Notes under the pieces: model-generated
What the model saw: only the letters and a program-made list of their open reading frames with translations
What the model was told of the DNA's origin: nothing
Databases searched by the model: none
In this document: piece by piece, positions 29,436 to 37,430 of the stretch
Layout of the letters: each line of letters opens with the position of its first letter
How positions within the stretch are numbered: the stretch's first letter is position 1
Program-made: the position numbers and the translations under genes
From: Dyella jiangningensis
GTDB taxonomy: Bacteria; Pseudomonadota; Gammaproteobacteria; Xanthomonadales; Rhodanobacteraceae
Length of the DNA stretch: 64,000 bases
Reading direction: 5' to 3'
Assembly: GCF_003264855.1 (NCBI RefSeq)
Contig: NZ_NFZS01000001.1
Location: 62,001-126,000 of the forward strand

Positions 29436-29663
29436 ATGCCGCATATCATCGTCAAAGCCTGGCCTGGAAAAACCGAAGAACAGAAGCGCGAATTGACGCG
29501 GCGAATCACACAAGACGTCATGGATGTTCTCGCCTATAACGAAGATGCAGTGTCCGTGGCATTCGTTGAGGTGGCCCCCGATCAATGGGCAGAACAAGTC
29601 TATGGACCGGATATCAAGGCTCAGTGGGATGCCCTTTATAAGAAGCCCGGCTACAGCATGTAG
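29436..29663 (+). CDS. Tautomerase, PptA/4-oxalocrotonate tautomerase family
   Basis: 75 residues, the normal size for this one-domain family. The N-terminal Pro that becomes the catalytic base after Met removal is present (MPHIIVKAW). The C-terminal QWDALYKKPGYSM matches E. coli PptA (YdcE) very well. A GGAG ribosome site precedes the ATG. It isomerises keto-enol tautomers such as phenylpyruvate or oxalocrotonate in known members; the natural substrate here is not known. It probably shares control with the LysR gene just upstream. Confidence 0.92.
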   Translation: MPHIIVKAWPGKTEEQKRELTRRITQDVMDVLAYNEDAVSVAFVEVAPDQWAEQVYGPDIKAQWDALYKKPGYSM

Positions 29664-30018
29664 CCGCGTCACGTTCGTGCGATGGAATGGCTGGCTTAGG
29701 TAGCACAGCGTTGTCCGCGAAGACCGCATTTGAGGCCAACAACCAAAGGCGGACATGCCTCTCAAAGCCGCAGATTCCCTGGCCTCACCGGCCGGTTGAC
29801 TGCTCTTTTTGCTCAAGCCACTACGGGAATGATTGGTAACTCGCTGATTTGCCGTCCTTTTGCGCAAAAAATCGAACGGCAAGGTTTGTTCAAGGGCTAA
29901 ACGCCAAAGTCTGTACAGCCCTTACAAACAATGCGAATAGGAACACCCGACTGCTTCGCTCGAAGCTTGCGCGAAAGATGGCATTGCACCATGTCGAAGC
30001 ATTGTCCATGATGGTGCA
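29664..30018. other. Intergenic region before ntrB, with a nested palindrome
   Basis: No gene is seen. At 29849-29882 there is a nested inverted repeat: outer arms TTGCCGT (29849-29855) and ACGGCAA (29876-29882), with TTTTGCGCAAAA (29858-29869) inside. It might be a terminator for the tautomerase gene or a protein site. A second inverted repeat at the ntrB start is listed separately. Confidence 0.5.
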
Positions 30019-30021
30019 ATG
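29982..30021. promoter_or_regulatory. Inverted repeat with NtrC-like half-sites over the ntrB start codon
   Basis: CATTGCACCAT (29982-29992) and ATGGTGCAATG (30011-30021) are exact reverse complements with 18 bases between. Each arm contains the TGCACC/GGTGCA half-site of NtrC, but with much wider spacing than the standard GCAC-N5-TGGTGC. The second arm covers the ntrB ATG (30019), so binding, or the RNA hairpin, could repress ntrBC. Confidence 0.5.
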
Positions 30022-31032
30022 AACGACAGGGCCGATCGTCGCTGGGCGGAGCCGCTGGCCACCGGGGTGGCCTTGGCGGATGCGCAGCTGCGCCTGTGCT
30101 GGATCAATCCCTCGCTGGCCGAACTGCTCGACATCGGACCGCGCAGCGCAGTGGGCCAGTCGCTGGCGGTGCTGTTGCACCAGCCCGAATGGATGGCGCT
30201 GGCGAAGCGCGCGCTCGGCGAGCCTTCGCCGCTGCAGTTGCGCGGCGTCGACGTGCCCTCGACCCGCGGCGATGCCGGGCGCATGGACGTGTCGATGCAG
30301 GCCCTGCCCAGCGGCGAGCTGCTGCTGGAAGTGCATGCGCTCGCCGCGCCGGCGAATGCCGATACGCCGTTGTCGGCGACGTTGCGCGGTTTCGCCCACG
30401 AGGTGAAGAACCCGCTCGCCGGCCTGCGCGGCGCGGCGCAGCTGCTGCAGCGACGCATCGATGACGAGGCACTGCGCTCGCTGGCGGGGCTGGTAATTGC
30501 CGAAGCCGATCGCCTTGCCACGCTGGCGAACCGCCTGCTGCGCAACGACGGCACGGCGGCGCGGCCGGAACCGGTGAACATCCACGAGCAACTGGAGCGG
30601 CTGGGCGAACTGCTGCGCGCCGAACCTTCGGGCCCGGTCATTCGCCACGACTACGACCCCAGCCTGCCCGACATCCAGGGCCATGCCGACCGTCTGCTGC
30701 AGTTGCTGCTGAATCTCGCGCGCAATGCGCTGGAAGCAGGCGCGCACACGCTGGTGTTGCGCACGCGGGCCGAACCGGCCACGCGATTGGGCGATCGCGT
30801 GGCGCGCATGGCGCTGCGCGTGGATGTGATCGACGACGGCCCGGGCGTGCCTGCTTCGCTGCGCGACACTTTGTTCGAGCCGCTGGTGTCCGGACGCAGC
30901 GAAGGCAGCGGCCTGGGCCTGGCACTGGCCCGCGAAATCGCCCGCGAGCACGGCGGCGAACTGCGTTACACGAGCCGTCCCGGGGAGACGGCGTTTTCCC
31001 TCTACCTGCCGATGGGGCATGCCCATGACTGA
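30019..31032 (+). CDS. ntrB: Nitrogen regulation sensor histidine kinase NtrB (NRII)
   Basis: 337 residues. A PAS-like N-terminal domain (about residues 10-100) precedes the dimerisation/phosphoacceptor helix with the H box GFAHEVKNPLAGLRG (His about residue 131). The ATPase domain shows the N box (LLNLARNALEAG), G1 (VIDDGPGVP) and G2 (GSGLGLALAREIAREHGGEL). The cytosolic kinase phosphorylates NtrC under nitrogen limitation, with PII as usual input; no PII gene is in the window. It has no membrane helix, as expected. It overlaps ntrC by 8 bases, indicating coupled translation. The inverted repeat over its start codon suggests autocontrol. Confidence 0.96.
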   Translation: MNDRADRRWAEPLATGVALADAQLRLCWINPSLAELLDIGPRSAVGQSLAVLLHQPEWMALAKRALGEPSPLQLRGVDVPSTRGDAGRMDVSMQALPSGELLLEVHALAAPANADTPLSATLRGFAHEVKNPLAGLRGAAQLLQRRIDDEALRSLAGLVIAEADRLATLANRLLRNDGTAARPEPVNIHEQLERLGELLRAEPSGPVIRHDYDPSLPDIQGHADRLLQLLLNLARNALEAGAHTLVLRTRAEPATRLGDRVARMALRVDVIDDGPGVPASLRDTLFEPLVSGRSEGSGLGLALAREIAREHGGELRYTSRPGETAFSLYLPMGHAHD

Positions 31033-32419
31033 GCCACGTCCCGACATCTGGATCGCCGACGACGACGGTGGCGTGCGCTTCGTGCTCGCCGAGGCCCTGC
31101 GCGATGCGGGCCTGCTGGTGCGCGAGTTCGGCAGCGGCGAGGAAGTGCGCGCGGCCTTGCGCGAAGCGCGCCCCGCGCTGCTGCTTACCGACGTGCGCAT
31201 GCCGGGCGAGGGCGGACTCGCCCTCGTCGCCGCATGGAAGACGCAAGGCATCGGGCCGGTGATCGTGATGAGCGCCTACACCGACGTGGCCACCACGGCC
31301 GCCGCGTATCGCGCCGGCGCGGTGGACTACCTGGCCAAACCCTTCGACCTCGACCAGGCCGTGGCCGCGGTACAGCGCGCGCTGAGCGACGTGCCGATCA
31401 CGCAGTCGCCGGCGCCGGAGGCTGCTGCGGTGACGCACGCCCTGCTCGGCGAAAGCCCGGCGATGCGCGAAGTGTTCCGGCTGATCGGCCGCGTAGCCGC
31501 CAGCGAACTGAACGTGCTCATCACCGGCGAAACCGGCACGGGCAAGGAGCTGGTCGCACGGGCGCTGCATGATGAAAGCGCGCGGCGCGACAAGCCTTTC
31601 GTCGCGCTCAACACCGCCGCCATTCCCAGCGAGCTGCTGGAGAGCGAATTGTTCGGCCATGAGGCGGGCGCATTCACCGGCGCCACGCGTCGCCATGCCG
31701 GCCGCTTCGAGCAGGCCGAAGGCGGCACGCTGTTCCTCGACGAAATCGGCGACATGCCGCTCGCGCTGCAGACGCGCCTGCTGCGCGTACTCGCCGGCGG
31801 CGAGTTCTATCGCGTGGGCGGGCGGGAGCTGATCCGCGGCAACGTGCGCATCATCGCCGCCACGCACCAGGACCTGGACGCGCGCGTGGCGACCGGCCAG
31901 TTTCGCGCCGACCTCAAGCATCGACTGGACGTCGTGCGCATCGAGTTGCCATCGTTGCGCGAACGCCGCACGGACATCCCGCTGCTCGCGCAGCACTTCC
32001 TCGCCGCGGCGGCGCACGAGCTGAAGCTGCCGCCGAAGCGTTTCTCGCGCGCCGCGCTCAAGGCGATCGCCCAGCGCGATTTTCCCGGCAATGTGCGCGA
32101 GCTGGAAAACCTGTGCCGGCGCCTTGCGGTGATTGCACCGGGCGTGGAGATCCTGCCCGCCGATCTCGGCACTACCACGACGGCGGCAACCGCCAACGGC
32201 TGGACCGATGCACTGCGCGAGTGGGCGGTGCAGGCGCTCGCCGATGGTGAAGTGGACATCCATACGCGCGCTCGCGAAGCGCTGGACCACACCTTGCTGC
32301 AGGTGGCGCTGGAAACCCATGAAGGCCATCGCCAGCATGCGGCCGCCGCGCTCGGCGTGGGCCGCAACACCCTTACCCGCAAGCTGGGCGCGTCGCGCAC
32401 GCGGCGTCCCACCAAATGA
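31025..32419 (+). CDS. ntrC: Nitrogen regulation response regulator NtrC (NRI)
   Basis: 464 residues. I preferred the ATG at 31025 over 31019 because GGGG lies 7 bases before it. The receiver domain (about 1-120) has the phosphoacceptor Asp in [13 protein letters not shown]. The sigma-54 activation AAA+ domain shows Walker A GETGTGKE, the sigma-54-contacting loop GAFTGA and Walker [11 protein letters not shown]. The Fis-type C-terminal helix-turn-helix is [17 protein letters not shown]. It activates promoters such as the glnA sigma-54 promoter at 9534, whose enhancer at 9433 matches its consensus. It is the second gene of ntrBC; a GNAT gene starts 11 bases after its stop. Confidence 0.97.
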   Translation: MTEPRPDIWIADDDGGVRFVLAEALRDAGLLVREFGSGEEVRAALREARPALLLTDVRMPGEGGLALVAAWKTQGIGPVIVMSAYTDVATTAAAYRAGAVDYLAKPFDLDQAVAAVQRALSDVPITQSPAPEAAAVTHALLGESPAMREVFRLIGRVAASELNVLITGETGTGKELVARALHDESARRDKPFVALNTAAIPSELLESELFGHEAGAFTGATRRHAGRFEQAEGGTLFLDEIGDMPLALQTRLLRVLAGGEFYRVGGRELIRGNVRIIAATHQDLDARVATGQFRADLKHRLDVVRIELPSLRERRTDIPLLAQHFLAAAAHELKLPPKRFSRAALKAIAQRDFPGNVRELENLCRRLAVIAPGVEILPADLGTTTTAATANGWTDALREWAVQALADGEVDIHTRAREALDHTLLQVALETHEGHRQHAAAALGVGRNTLTRKLGASRTRRPTK

Positions 32420-32430
32420 GCTGACCCGAC

Positions 32431-32886
32431 ATGACCATCACCACCCGCCTCGCCGTCCGTTCCGACGTTTCATCCATCGCCCGGTGGAACGTCGCCATGG
32501 CGTGGGAAACCGAGCACAAGGCGCTGGATCCGGCCGTGCTCGAACGCGGCGTCACCGCCGTGTTCGACGAACCCCGCCGCGGCTTCTACCTGATGGCCGA
32601 ACGCGCCGGCGAACCCGTCGGCTGCCTGCTCGTCACCTACGAATGGAGCGACTGGCGCGCCGGCGACTTCTGGTGGATCCAGAGCGTCTACGTGGTGGAA
32701 TCGGCGCGCCGCGAAGGCGTGTTCCGCCGGTTGTACGAAGCGGTGCAGCAGCGAGCGAAGGAAGCCGGCGCGGTGGGTATCCGGCTGTACGTGGAAACGG
32801 AGAACGAGCGGGCGCAACGTACTTATGCGGGGTTGGGCATGGAGCGTTGCCATTACTTCATGTACGAAACCGAATTCGCGCGCTGA
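32431..32886 (+). CDS. GNAT-family N-acetyltransferase
   Basis: 151 residues. The acetyl-CoA-binding motif region is VYVVESARREGVFRRLYEAV (an R/Q-x-x-G-x-G/A-like turn, here RREGVF), followed by AGAVGIRLYVETENERAQRT and YAGLGMERCHYFMYE, typical of the GNAT C-terminal half. The substrate cannot be assigned. It starts 11 bases after ntrC, so it is probably the third gene of the ntrBC transcript, though a nitrogen role is not implied. A family A REPIN-like pair follows 16 bases after its stop. Confidence 0.88.
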   Translation: MTITTRLAVRSDVSSIARWNVAMAWETEHKALDPAVLERGVTAVFDEPRRGFYLMAERAGEPVGCLLVTYEWSDWRAGDFWWIQSVYVVESARREGVFRRLYEAVQQRAKEAGAVGIRLYVETENERAQRTYAGLGMERCHYFMYETEFAR

Positions 32887-32902
32887 CACTCCTTTTCGCT
32901 TT

Positions 32903-33017
32903 TGTAGGAGCGCACCCTGTGCGCGATCGCGGACTGGCATGGTTGCCTCAGTGGTCGCGATGGCGCGAGACGAGGTACATCGCTGCGCTGCGGTCGCGCA
33001 CTGGGTGCGCCCCTACA
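32903..33017. repeat. REPIN-like inverted pair, family A
   Basis: Unit 32903-32926 faces 32994-33017 with 67 bases between. The left unit has the CACCCTGTGCGCG variant and the right unit the CAGTGCGCG form (as reverse complement). Confidence 0.78.
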
Positions 33018-33069
33018 GAGGTAGTAGGTAGTGCCCTTGCGAGCACCCGCCCCTCACCCCGACCCTCTC

Positions 33070-33093
33070 TCCCACAGGGACTACCTTCGGGTC
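33070..33093 (+). repeat. 24-base mini-element, copy 1
   Basis: TCCCACAGGGAC followed by TACCTTCGGGTC. It interrupts a GC-rich hairpin repeat: CCCTCTC lies just to the left and GGAGGGGAGAGGG just to the right. An uninterrupted version of that hairpin repeat occurs near 33500. Confidence 0.7.
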
Positions 33094-33294
33094 GCCCGGA
33101 GGGGAGAGGGAGAAAAGGCGGAGGCACCCTACATACTCCCTCACCGTCGAACGAAGCTGCTTTAAGTCCTCTTCGCTATGGCGCGTTGCGGTGTAGCCGC
33201 TCCGTCCGAGGTAGTAACGAGCGCATCAAGGCTGGCCTCGGTCATCCGACGCTTCTATCCCACGTACTGCTATGAGCCTTGGCTCTGAAGGCCA

Positions 33295-33341
33295 TTTTCT
33301 TTGGGTTACTTTTCTTTTGGGCCAGCAAAAGAAAAGTGACT
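33295..33341 (+). repeat. TTACTTTTCTTTTGGG intergenic repeat, copy 1 (uninterrupted)
   Basis: A partly palindromic AT-richer block (TTTTCTTTGGGTTACTTTTC, then TTTTGGGCCAGCAAAAG, then AAAAGTGACT). Copy 2, in the opposite direction at 39494-39560, has the mini-element inside it. Confidence 0.75.
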
Positions 33342-33375
33342 CGAGCGTCGGCAGACGATCGAAACGCCCGCTGCG

Positions 33376-33399
33376 TCCCACAGGGACTAGCTTTGCGTC
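33376..33399 (+). repeat. 24-base mini-element, copy 2
   Basis: TCCCACAGGGAC followed by TAGCTTTGCGTC, 35 bases downstream of the TTACTTTTC repeat. Twenty-two of 24 bases match copy 3 at 39518-39541. Confidence 0.75.
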
Positions 33400-33564
33400 G
33401 TAAGCGGCAACCTAGCGGCAGCATGGCAACCGAAGGCAACGCCCCTAGAGTCAAAACCATTTCCTCAAGTGAGAGATCACGCGAAAACCGCACCCTCTCC
33501 CCAGCCCTCTCTCCCGCAGAGGGAGGGAGCCAACGCTCGCACTACCTGGGAAATCGATGAGCTG

Positions 33565-33588
33565 TCGCGCACTGGGTGCGCTCCTACA
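33565..33588 (-). repeat. Single family A unit overlapping the end of the GGDEF-EAL gene
   Basis: A lone unit (GTAGGAGCGCACCCAGTG on the minus strand). Its first bases, TGTAG, contain the TAG stop codon of the gene 33584-36103, so the repeat supplies the stop. Confidence 0.8.
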
Positions 33589-36103
33589 AGGGGGCTTCCG
33601 CGACGAGTTGGCGTTCGAATTCGTCGGCAGGCATGGCAGGGCCGAACAGGAAGCCCTGCAGCAGCGAACAACCCGCCTCGCGCAGATGCTCCGCCTGCGC
33701 AGGCGTCTCCACACCCTCGGCCACCACCACCATATCCAGCCCGTGCGCCATGGCGATGATGGCGTCGGTGATGGCGGCATTGTCCGCGTCCGAAGCGATA
33801 TCGCGCACGAAGGTGCGGTCGATCTTCAGCGCGTCGATGGGGAAATACTTGAGGTACGAAAGACTGCAATAGCCGGTGCCGAAGTCGTCCAGCGCCAGGC
33901 TCACGCCCAGGTCCTTGATGCGCTGCATGAGGGCGCGGCTCTGGTCGCCGGCCGACATCACCATGCGCTCGGTCAGCTCCAGCTCGATCAGCGACGGCGG
34001 CAGTTCCGCTTCGGCCAGCGCGGTCTGCAGCGCGGCGTGGAAGCCGGGGTGCTGGAACTGCGGCGCCGAGACATTCACCGCCACCACGATGGACCGGCCG
34101 GCGCGGTACCACTCGCCGGTCTGGCGACAGGCTTCGCGCAGCACCCATTCGCCGATGGGCACGATCAGGCCCGACTCCTCGGCCACGGGAATGAACTCGT
34201 CCGGGATATAGATCTCGCGTCCGTCGACCAGCCAGCGCAACAAGGCCTCGGCGCCCACGATGGCGCCGGTCCGCGCATCGACCTTCGGCTGGTAATGCAG
34301 CTTGAGATCGCCACGCCGCAGCGCCTTGCGCAACTCCTGCTCGATGCGCAGCCGGGCGGCGGGGCGTTCGCTCATCGACGGCATGAAGAAGCGATAGCCG
34401 TTGCGGCCATGCACCTTCACCTCGTAGGCGGCGATGTCCGCGTTGCGCAGCATCGTCTCGGCGTCCGACGCGTCGTCCGGATACACGCTGATGCCCACGC
34501 TGAAGCCGATGGTGAACTCGCCCATGCGGCTGGCGGGCGAAGCCTGCCAGGTGCGCATCAGCTTTTCGCAGAGCTGGCTGGCGCCGCTGCGTCCGTCGAC
34601 GTGCGAGAGCAGCACCACGAACTCGTCACCACCGACCCGGCTGACCGTGTCCTCGTTGCGCAGGTGTTCGCGCAGGTGCGTGGCGAATGCGCGCAGCAGT
34701 TCGTCGCCAGCGGCGTGGCCCAGCGTGTCGTTGATCTGCTTGAAGTGGTCCAGGTCGATGTGCAGCAGCGCCGCCTGGTCGTGGCGCCGCACCGTGGCGG
34801 CCAGCACCTGCTCGAGGCGCGACTGCAGCAGGCTGCGGTTGGGCAGGCCGGTCAGCGTGTCGTGCTGCGCGAGATGCGCCATCTTCAGCGCGAGCGCGCG
34901 CGTTTCGCTGACGTCGTGGAACACCAGCACGCCACCGATCACGCTGCCGGCGTGATCGTGGATGGAGGCGGCCGAATCCTCGATCGGCGTCTCGAAGCCA
35001 TTGCGGTGGAGCAACACCGCATTGCCCTTCAGCTCGACGATGGCGTCGCGGGCAATCGCGTCCAGCAACGGGTTGTGCAGCGGCTCGCGCGTGCGGCTGT
35101 CGATCAGCCGGAACACTTCGCTCATCGGCTTGCCCACCGCCTCGGTGTGGCTCCAGCCGGTCATCGCTTCCGCGATGGGATTGAGCGAGGTGATGCGATG
35201 CTCCAGGTCGGTGGTGATCACCGCATCGCCGATCGAGCGCAGCGTCACTTCGGCCAGTTCGCGCTCGCGGAACAGCGCTTCCTCGTAGGCCTTGCGCTGG
35301 CTGATGTCCATGATCTGCGCGACGGCCTGGAAGGGCTCGCCTTCCGCACGCCGCACCACGGAGACGCTCAGCAGCACATGGACGGCGCGGCCGTCGCGAT
35401 GGATGTAGCGCTTCTCCAGCTGATAGGTTTCGCGGTCGCCTTCGCGCAGGGAGCGCGAGAGCTCGCGCGACGTGGCCACGTCGTCGGGGTGGGTCAGGTC
35501 GATCAGGGCCATCGACAGCAGTTCCTGCTCGTCGTAGCCCAGCATCTGGCACAGCGCGTGGTTGACCCGCAGCATGTAGCCGCCAGGCGTTACCAGCGCC
35601 ATGCCGATCGGCGCGTGCTGGAACGCACGGTTCATGCGCTGCTCGCTCTCGCGCAGCCGCGTTTCCAGTTCGTGCCGTTCGGTGATGTCGAGGAACACGG
35701 TGAACACGCCGCGCACCTGGCCGTCGTCATCGAAGTCGGGTTGGAAGTTGCCGTGCACGTAGCGCCGGGCCGGGCCGCTGAACAACTCCCCTTCGTACAC
35801 GGCGGGTTCGCCGGCGAGCGCCCGATCGAGTCCGGAGCCAGCCTGACGCAGGCTCCACGCGTCCATCACCTCGTCGACCGTGCGGCCGACGATGCGCGAA
35901 GGATCCACCCCGATCCACGCCTGGTGCGTGGCGTTGGCGAAGCGAAAGCGACGATCGCGGTCGATATAGGTGATGAGCGCAGGAGCGCCACGGAGCACAT
36001 GGTCAGCCCATTGGGCTTCCCCGCCGGCCGGGACGAACGTGCGATCGATTGGTTGCACTGAAAGTCGTCCGCCGGCGCTCCCCTGCGCCCATCGCCGCAT
36101 CAT
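33584..36103 (-). CDS. Triple-PAS GGDEF-EAL cyclic-di-GMP enzyme
   Basis: 839 residues with three PAS/PAC sensor modules (about residues 25-130, 150-270 and 275-395), a GGDEF domain (about 405-560) and an EAL domain (about 575-830). The cyclase active site is intact (RVGGDEFVVL) with the inhibitory I-site RNED exactly five residues before GGDEF. The phosphodiesterase also looks competent: EALLRW, NVSAPQF, ELTERM, DDFGTG, LKIDRTFV, AEGVET and LLQGF. It could therefore make or degrade c-di-GMP in response to PAS signals. There is no membrane helix. The N-terminal start is uncertain: ATG at 36103 has no strong ribosome site, and a GTG at 36058 is possible. The stop codon lies within a repeat unit. 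Confidence 0.94.
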   Translation of the reverse strand: MMRRWAQGSAGGRLSVQPIDRTFVPAGGEAQWADHVLRGAPALITYIDRDRRFRFANATHQAWIGVDPSRIVGRTVDEVMDAWSLRQAGSGLDRALAGEPAVYEGELFSGPARRYVHGNFQPDFDDDGQVRGVFTVFLDITERHELETRLRESEQRMNRAFQHAPIGMALVTPGGYMLRVNHALCQMLGYDEQELLSMALIDLTHPDDVATSRELSRSLREGDRETYQLEKRYIHRDGRAVHVLLSVSVVRRAEGEPFQAVAQIMDISQRKAYEEALFRERELAEVTLRSIGDAVITTDLEHRITSLNPIAEAMTGWSHTEAVGKPMSEVFRLIDSRTREPLHNPLLDAIARDAIVELKGNAVLLHRNGFETPIEDSAASIHDHAGSVIGGVLVFHDVSETRALALKMAHLAQHDTLTGLPNRSLLQSRLEQVLAATVRRHDQAALLHIDLDHFKQINDTLGHAAGDELLRAFATHLREHLRNEDTVSRVGGDEFVVLLSHVDGRSGASQLCEKLMRTWQASPASRMGEFTIGFSVGISVYPDDASDAETMLRNADIAAYEVKVHGRNGYRFFMPSMSERPAARLRIEQELRKALRRGDLKLHYQPKVDARTGAIVGAEALLRWLVDGREIYIPDEFIPVAEESGLIVPIGEWVLREACRQTGEWYRAGRSIVVAVNVSAPQFQHPGFHAALQTALAEAELPPSLIELELTERMVMSAGDQSRALMQRIKDLGVSLALDDFGTGYCSLSYLKYFPIDALKIDRTFVRDIASDADNAAITDAIIAMAHGLDMVVVAEGVETPAQAEHLREAGCSLLQGFLFGPAMPADEFERQLVAEAPL

Positions 36104-36184
36104 GCGCCAAGTGGCGATGGATGTGCAGGTGCTGCGCGATGGCTTTGCGACGAGCAGCGGTCGCCGGGACGACGAGCGGCGAGG

Positions 36185-37321
36185 TTAGTGCAGCGGTTCG
36201 GAAGGTGCGCCGAGCTGGCCTTGCGTATCGAGCACGATGCGTCCCAGCGCATGCAGGTCGGGCGCGATGCCGTACTGGTCGGCCAGTGCCGCCACCAGCG
36301 GTCCCAGCGCCTTGGGGTGCAGCGGATAACCATGGGCAAGCACGCGTGCGTGGCCACCGTCGCCACGCTGCGCCACGGTCACCGCGACCACGCCGAGGCC
36401 GGCCGCCTCGTGGGCATGGAGCGACGGCGCGCCGTAGCGCGGATCGGCCGTATCGAGCGTCTCCCGCAGATAGCCGGCCGTCGGTGTGGAACCGGCAAGC
36501 ACCAGGGGCAGGTGGTGCGCATCGAGCAGGGCGGCGTACTGGCGCAGTTCGAACACGATGCCGGCGAGGTCGTGCGCACGCTGCAACGCATCGTCGCCCT
36601 GCGCGCGCAGCCATTCGCCGGGCGACTGCACTTCCACCGCGCCTTCGTGATAACGCAGGCCGAGGCCGCGTGCGCTCATGGTGGCCTCGTCGCGGTAAGG
36701 CGTGAGCAGCGCGGCTTCGAGCAGGCTCCACAACGGCGCGAGGTTGACGTGCTCGTATTGCACGCAGGTCAGCGCGAGCAGATCGTTGCGGCTGAGGTAG
36801 CGCGCGTGCTCCAGCCGCACGCCGAGCGTGCGCATCAGCCAGTCGGACGTGCGCTCGCCGGCCTCGCCGCGGCCCACCAGTTCCACTTCGAGTTTTTCGG
36901 AGAGTTCCCCGGCCAGTGCTTCGGGTGCCAGCAGCGAGATCGGCAACAGGCGCATCGGGCCATCCGCGAAGGCGGCTTCGGGTTCCAGCGGTTGGGCCGG
37001 CATGTGGCCTTCGTGCGTGCCGAAGGCCACCACGTTCTCCAGATGCCCGCGCGGCACGCGGCGCGCCAGTTCATCCAGCGTGCCCCACACCGGGAAGCCG
37101 GGACGCAGCAGTTCCACCGCGTCGAACAGGGCGCCAGCCAGGGCGAGGCGCGCCTCGTCGACTTGCGGCACCAGTTTGTGCAGGTCAGCGGCCACCAGCG
37201 CGGCGAGCTCGGCGGCCTCATCGCGCGTGAGCGTGCGGTGCGAGGGTGTGTCTCCAGGCGACAATTCCAGGGCCAGGACCACGGGCAGGGCGACGAGCGG
37301 TTGTGCTTCCACGGATGACAA
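36185..37321 (-). CDS. Protein of unknown function, 378 residues
   Basis: I do not recognise this family. It is a cytoplasmic-looking protein without signal or membrane helix, rich in Leu, Ala and Glu. Recognisable stretches are GFPVWGTLDELARRVPRGHL, then VVAFGTHEGHMPAQPLEPEA in the first third, and HARVLAHGYPLHPKALGPLV near the end. The reading frame is long, uninterrupted and has coding-like bias, so it is very likely real. The start is uncertain: TTG at 37321 opens the frame, and GTG at 37312 is close; neither has a strong ribosome site. It lies between the GGDEF-EAL gene (same strand, 81 bases downstream) and the divergent thiolase gene. Confidence 0.8.
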   Translation of the reverse strand: MSSVEAQPLVALPVVLALELSPGDTPSHRTLTRDEAAELAALVAADLHKLVPQVDEARLALAGALFDAVELLRPGFPVWGTLDELARRVPRGHLENVVAFGTHEGHMPAQPLEPEAAFADGPMRLLPISLLAPEALAGELSEKLEVELVGRGEAGERTSDWLMRTLGVRLEHARYLSRNDLLALTCVQYEHVNLAPLWSLLEAALLTPYRDEATMSARGLGLRYHEGAVEVQSPGEWLRAQGDDALQRAHDLAGIVFELRQYAALLDAHHLPLVLAGSTPTAGYLRETLDTADPRYGAPSLHAHEAAGLGVVAVTVAQRGDGGHARVLAHGYPLHPKALGPLVAALADQYGIAPDLHALGRIVLDTQGQLGAPSEPLH

Positions 37322-37430
37322 ACCCGAACAGCGAAAGAACCGAATTCTAGCATTCGGGCCTTTTGGGCTTCCGTGGCGCGGCAGGGCGGGTTAGCCTTGG
37401 GGACTCGGCTTGTCTGGACTCGTCCCCACC

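Larger units (their letters stand above)
32887..33583. other. Repeat-rich intergenic region
   Basis: About 700 bases with no credible gene. Present are a family A pair (32903-33017), a CCCTCTC/GAGAGGG hairpin repeat interrupted by a 24-base mini-element (about 33050-33115), a TTACTTTTCTTTTGGG repeat (33295-33341), another mini-element copy (33376-33399), an uninterrupted CCCTCTC hairpin repeat (about 33490-33530) and a single family A unit at the right end. Confidence 0.8.

Noticed and set aside
33295..33341. The repeat TTACTTTTCTTTTGGG as a CRISPR-like array
   Set aside because: Only two distant copies, in opposite directions and without regular spacers; no cas genes.
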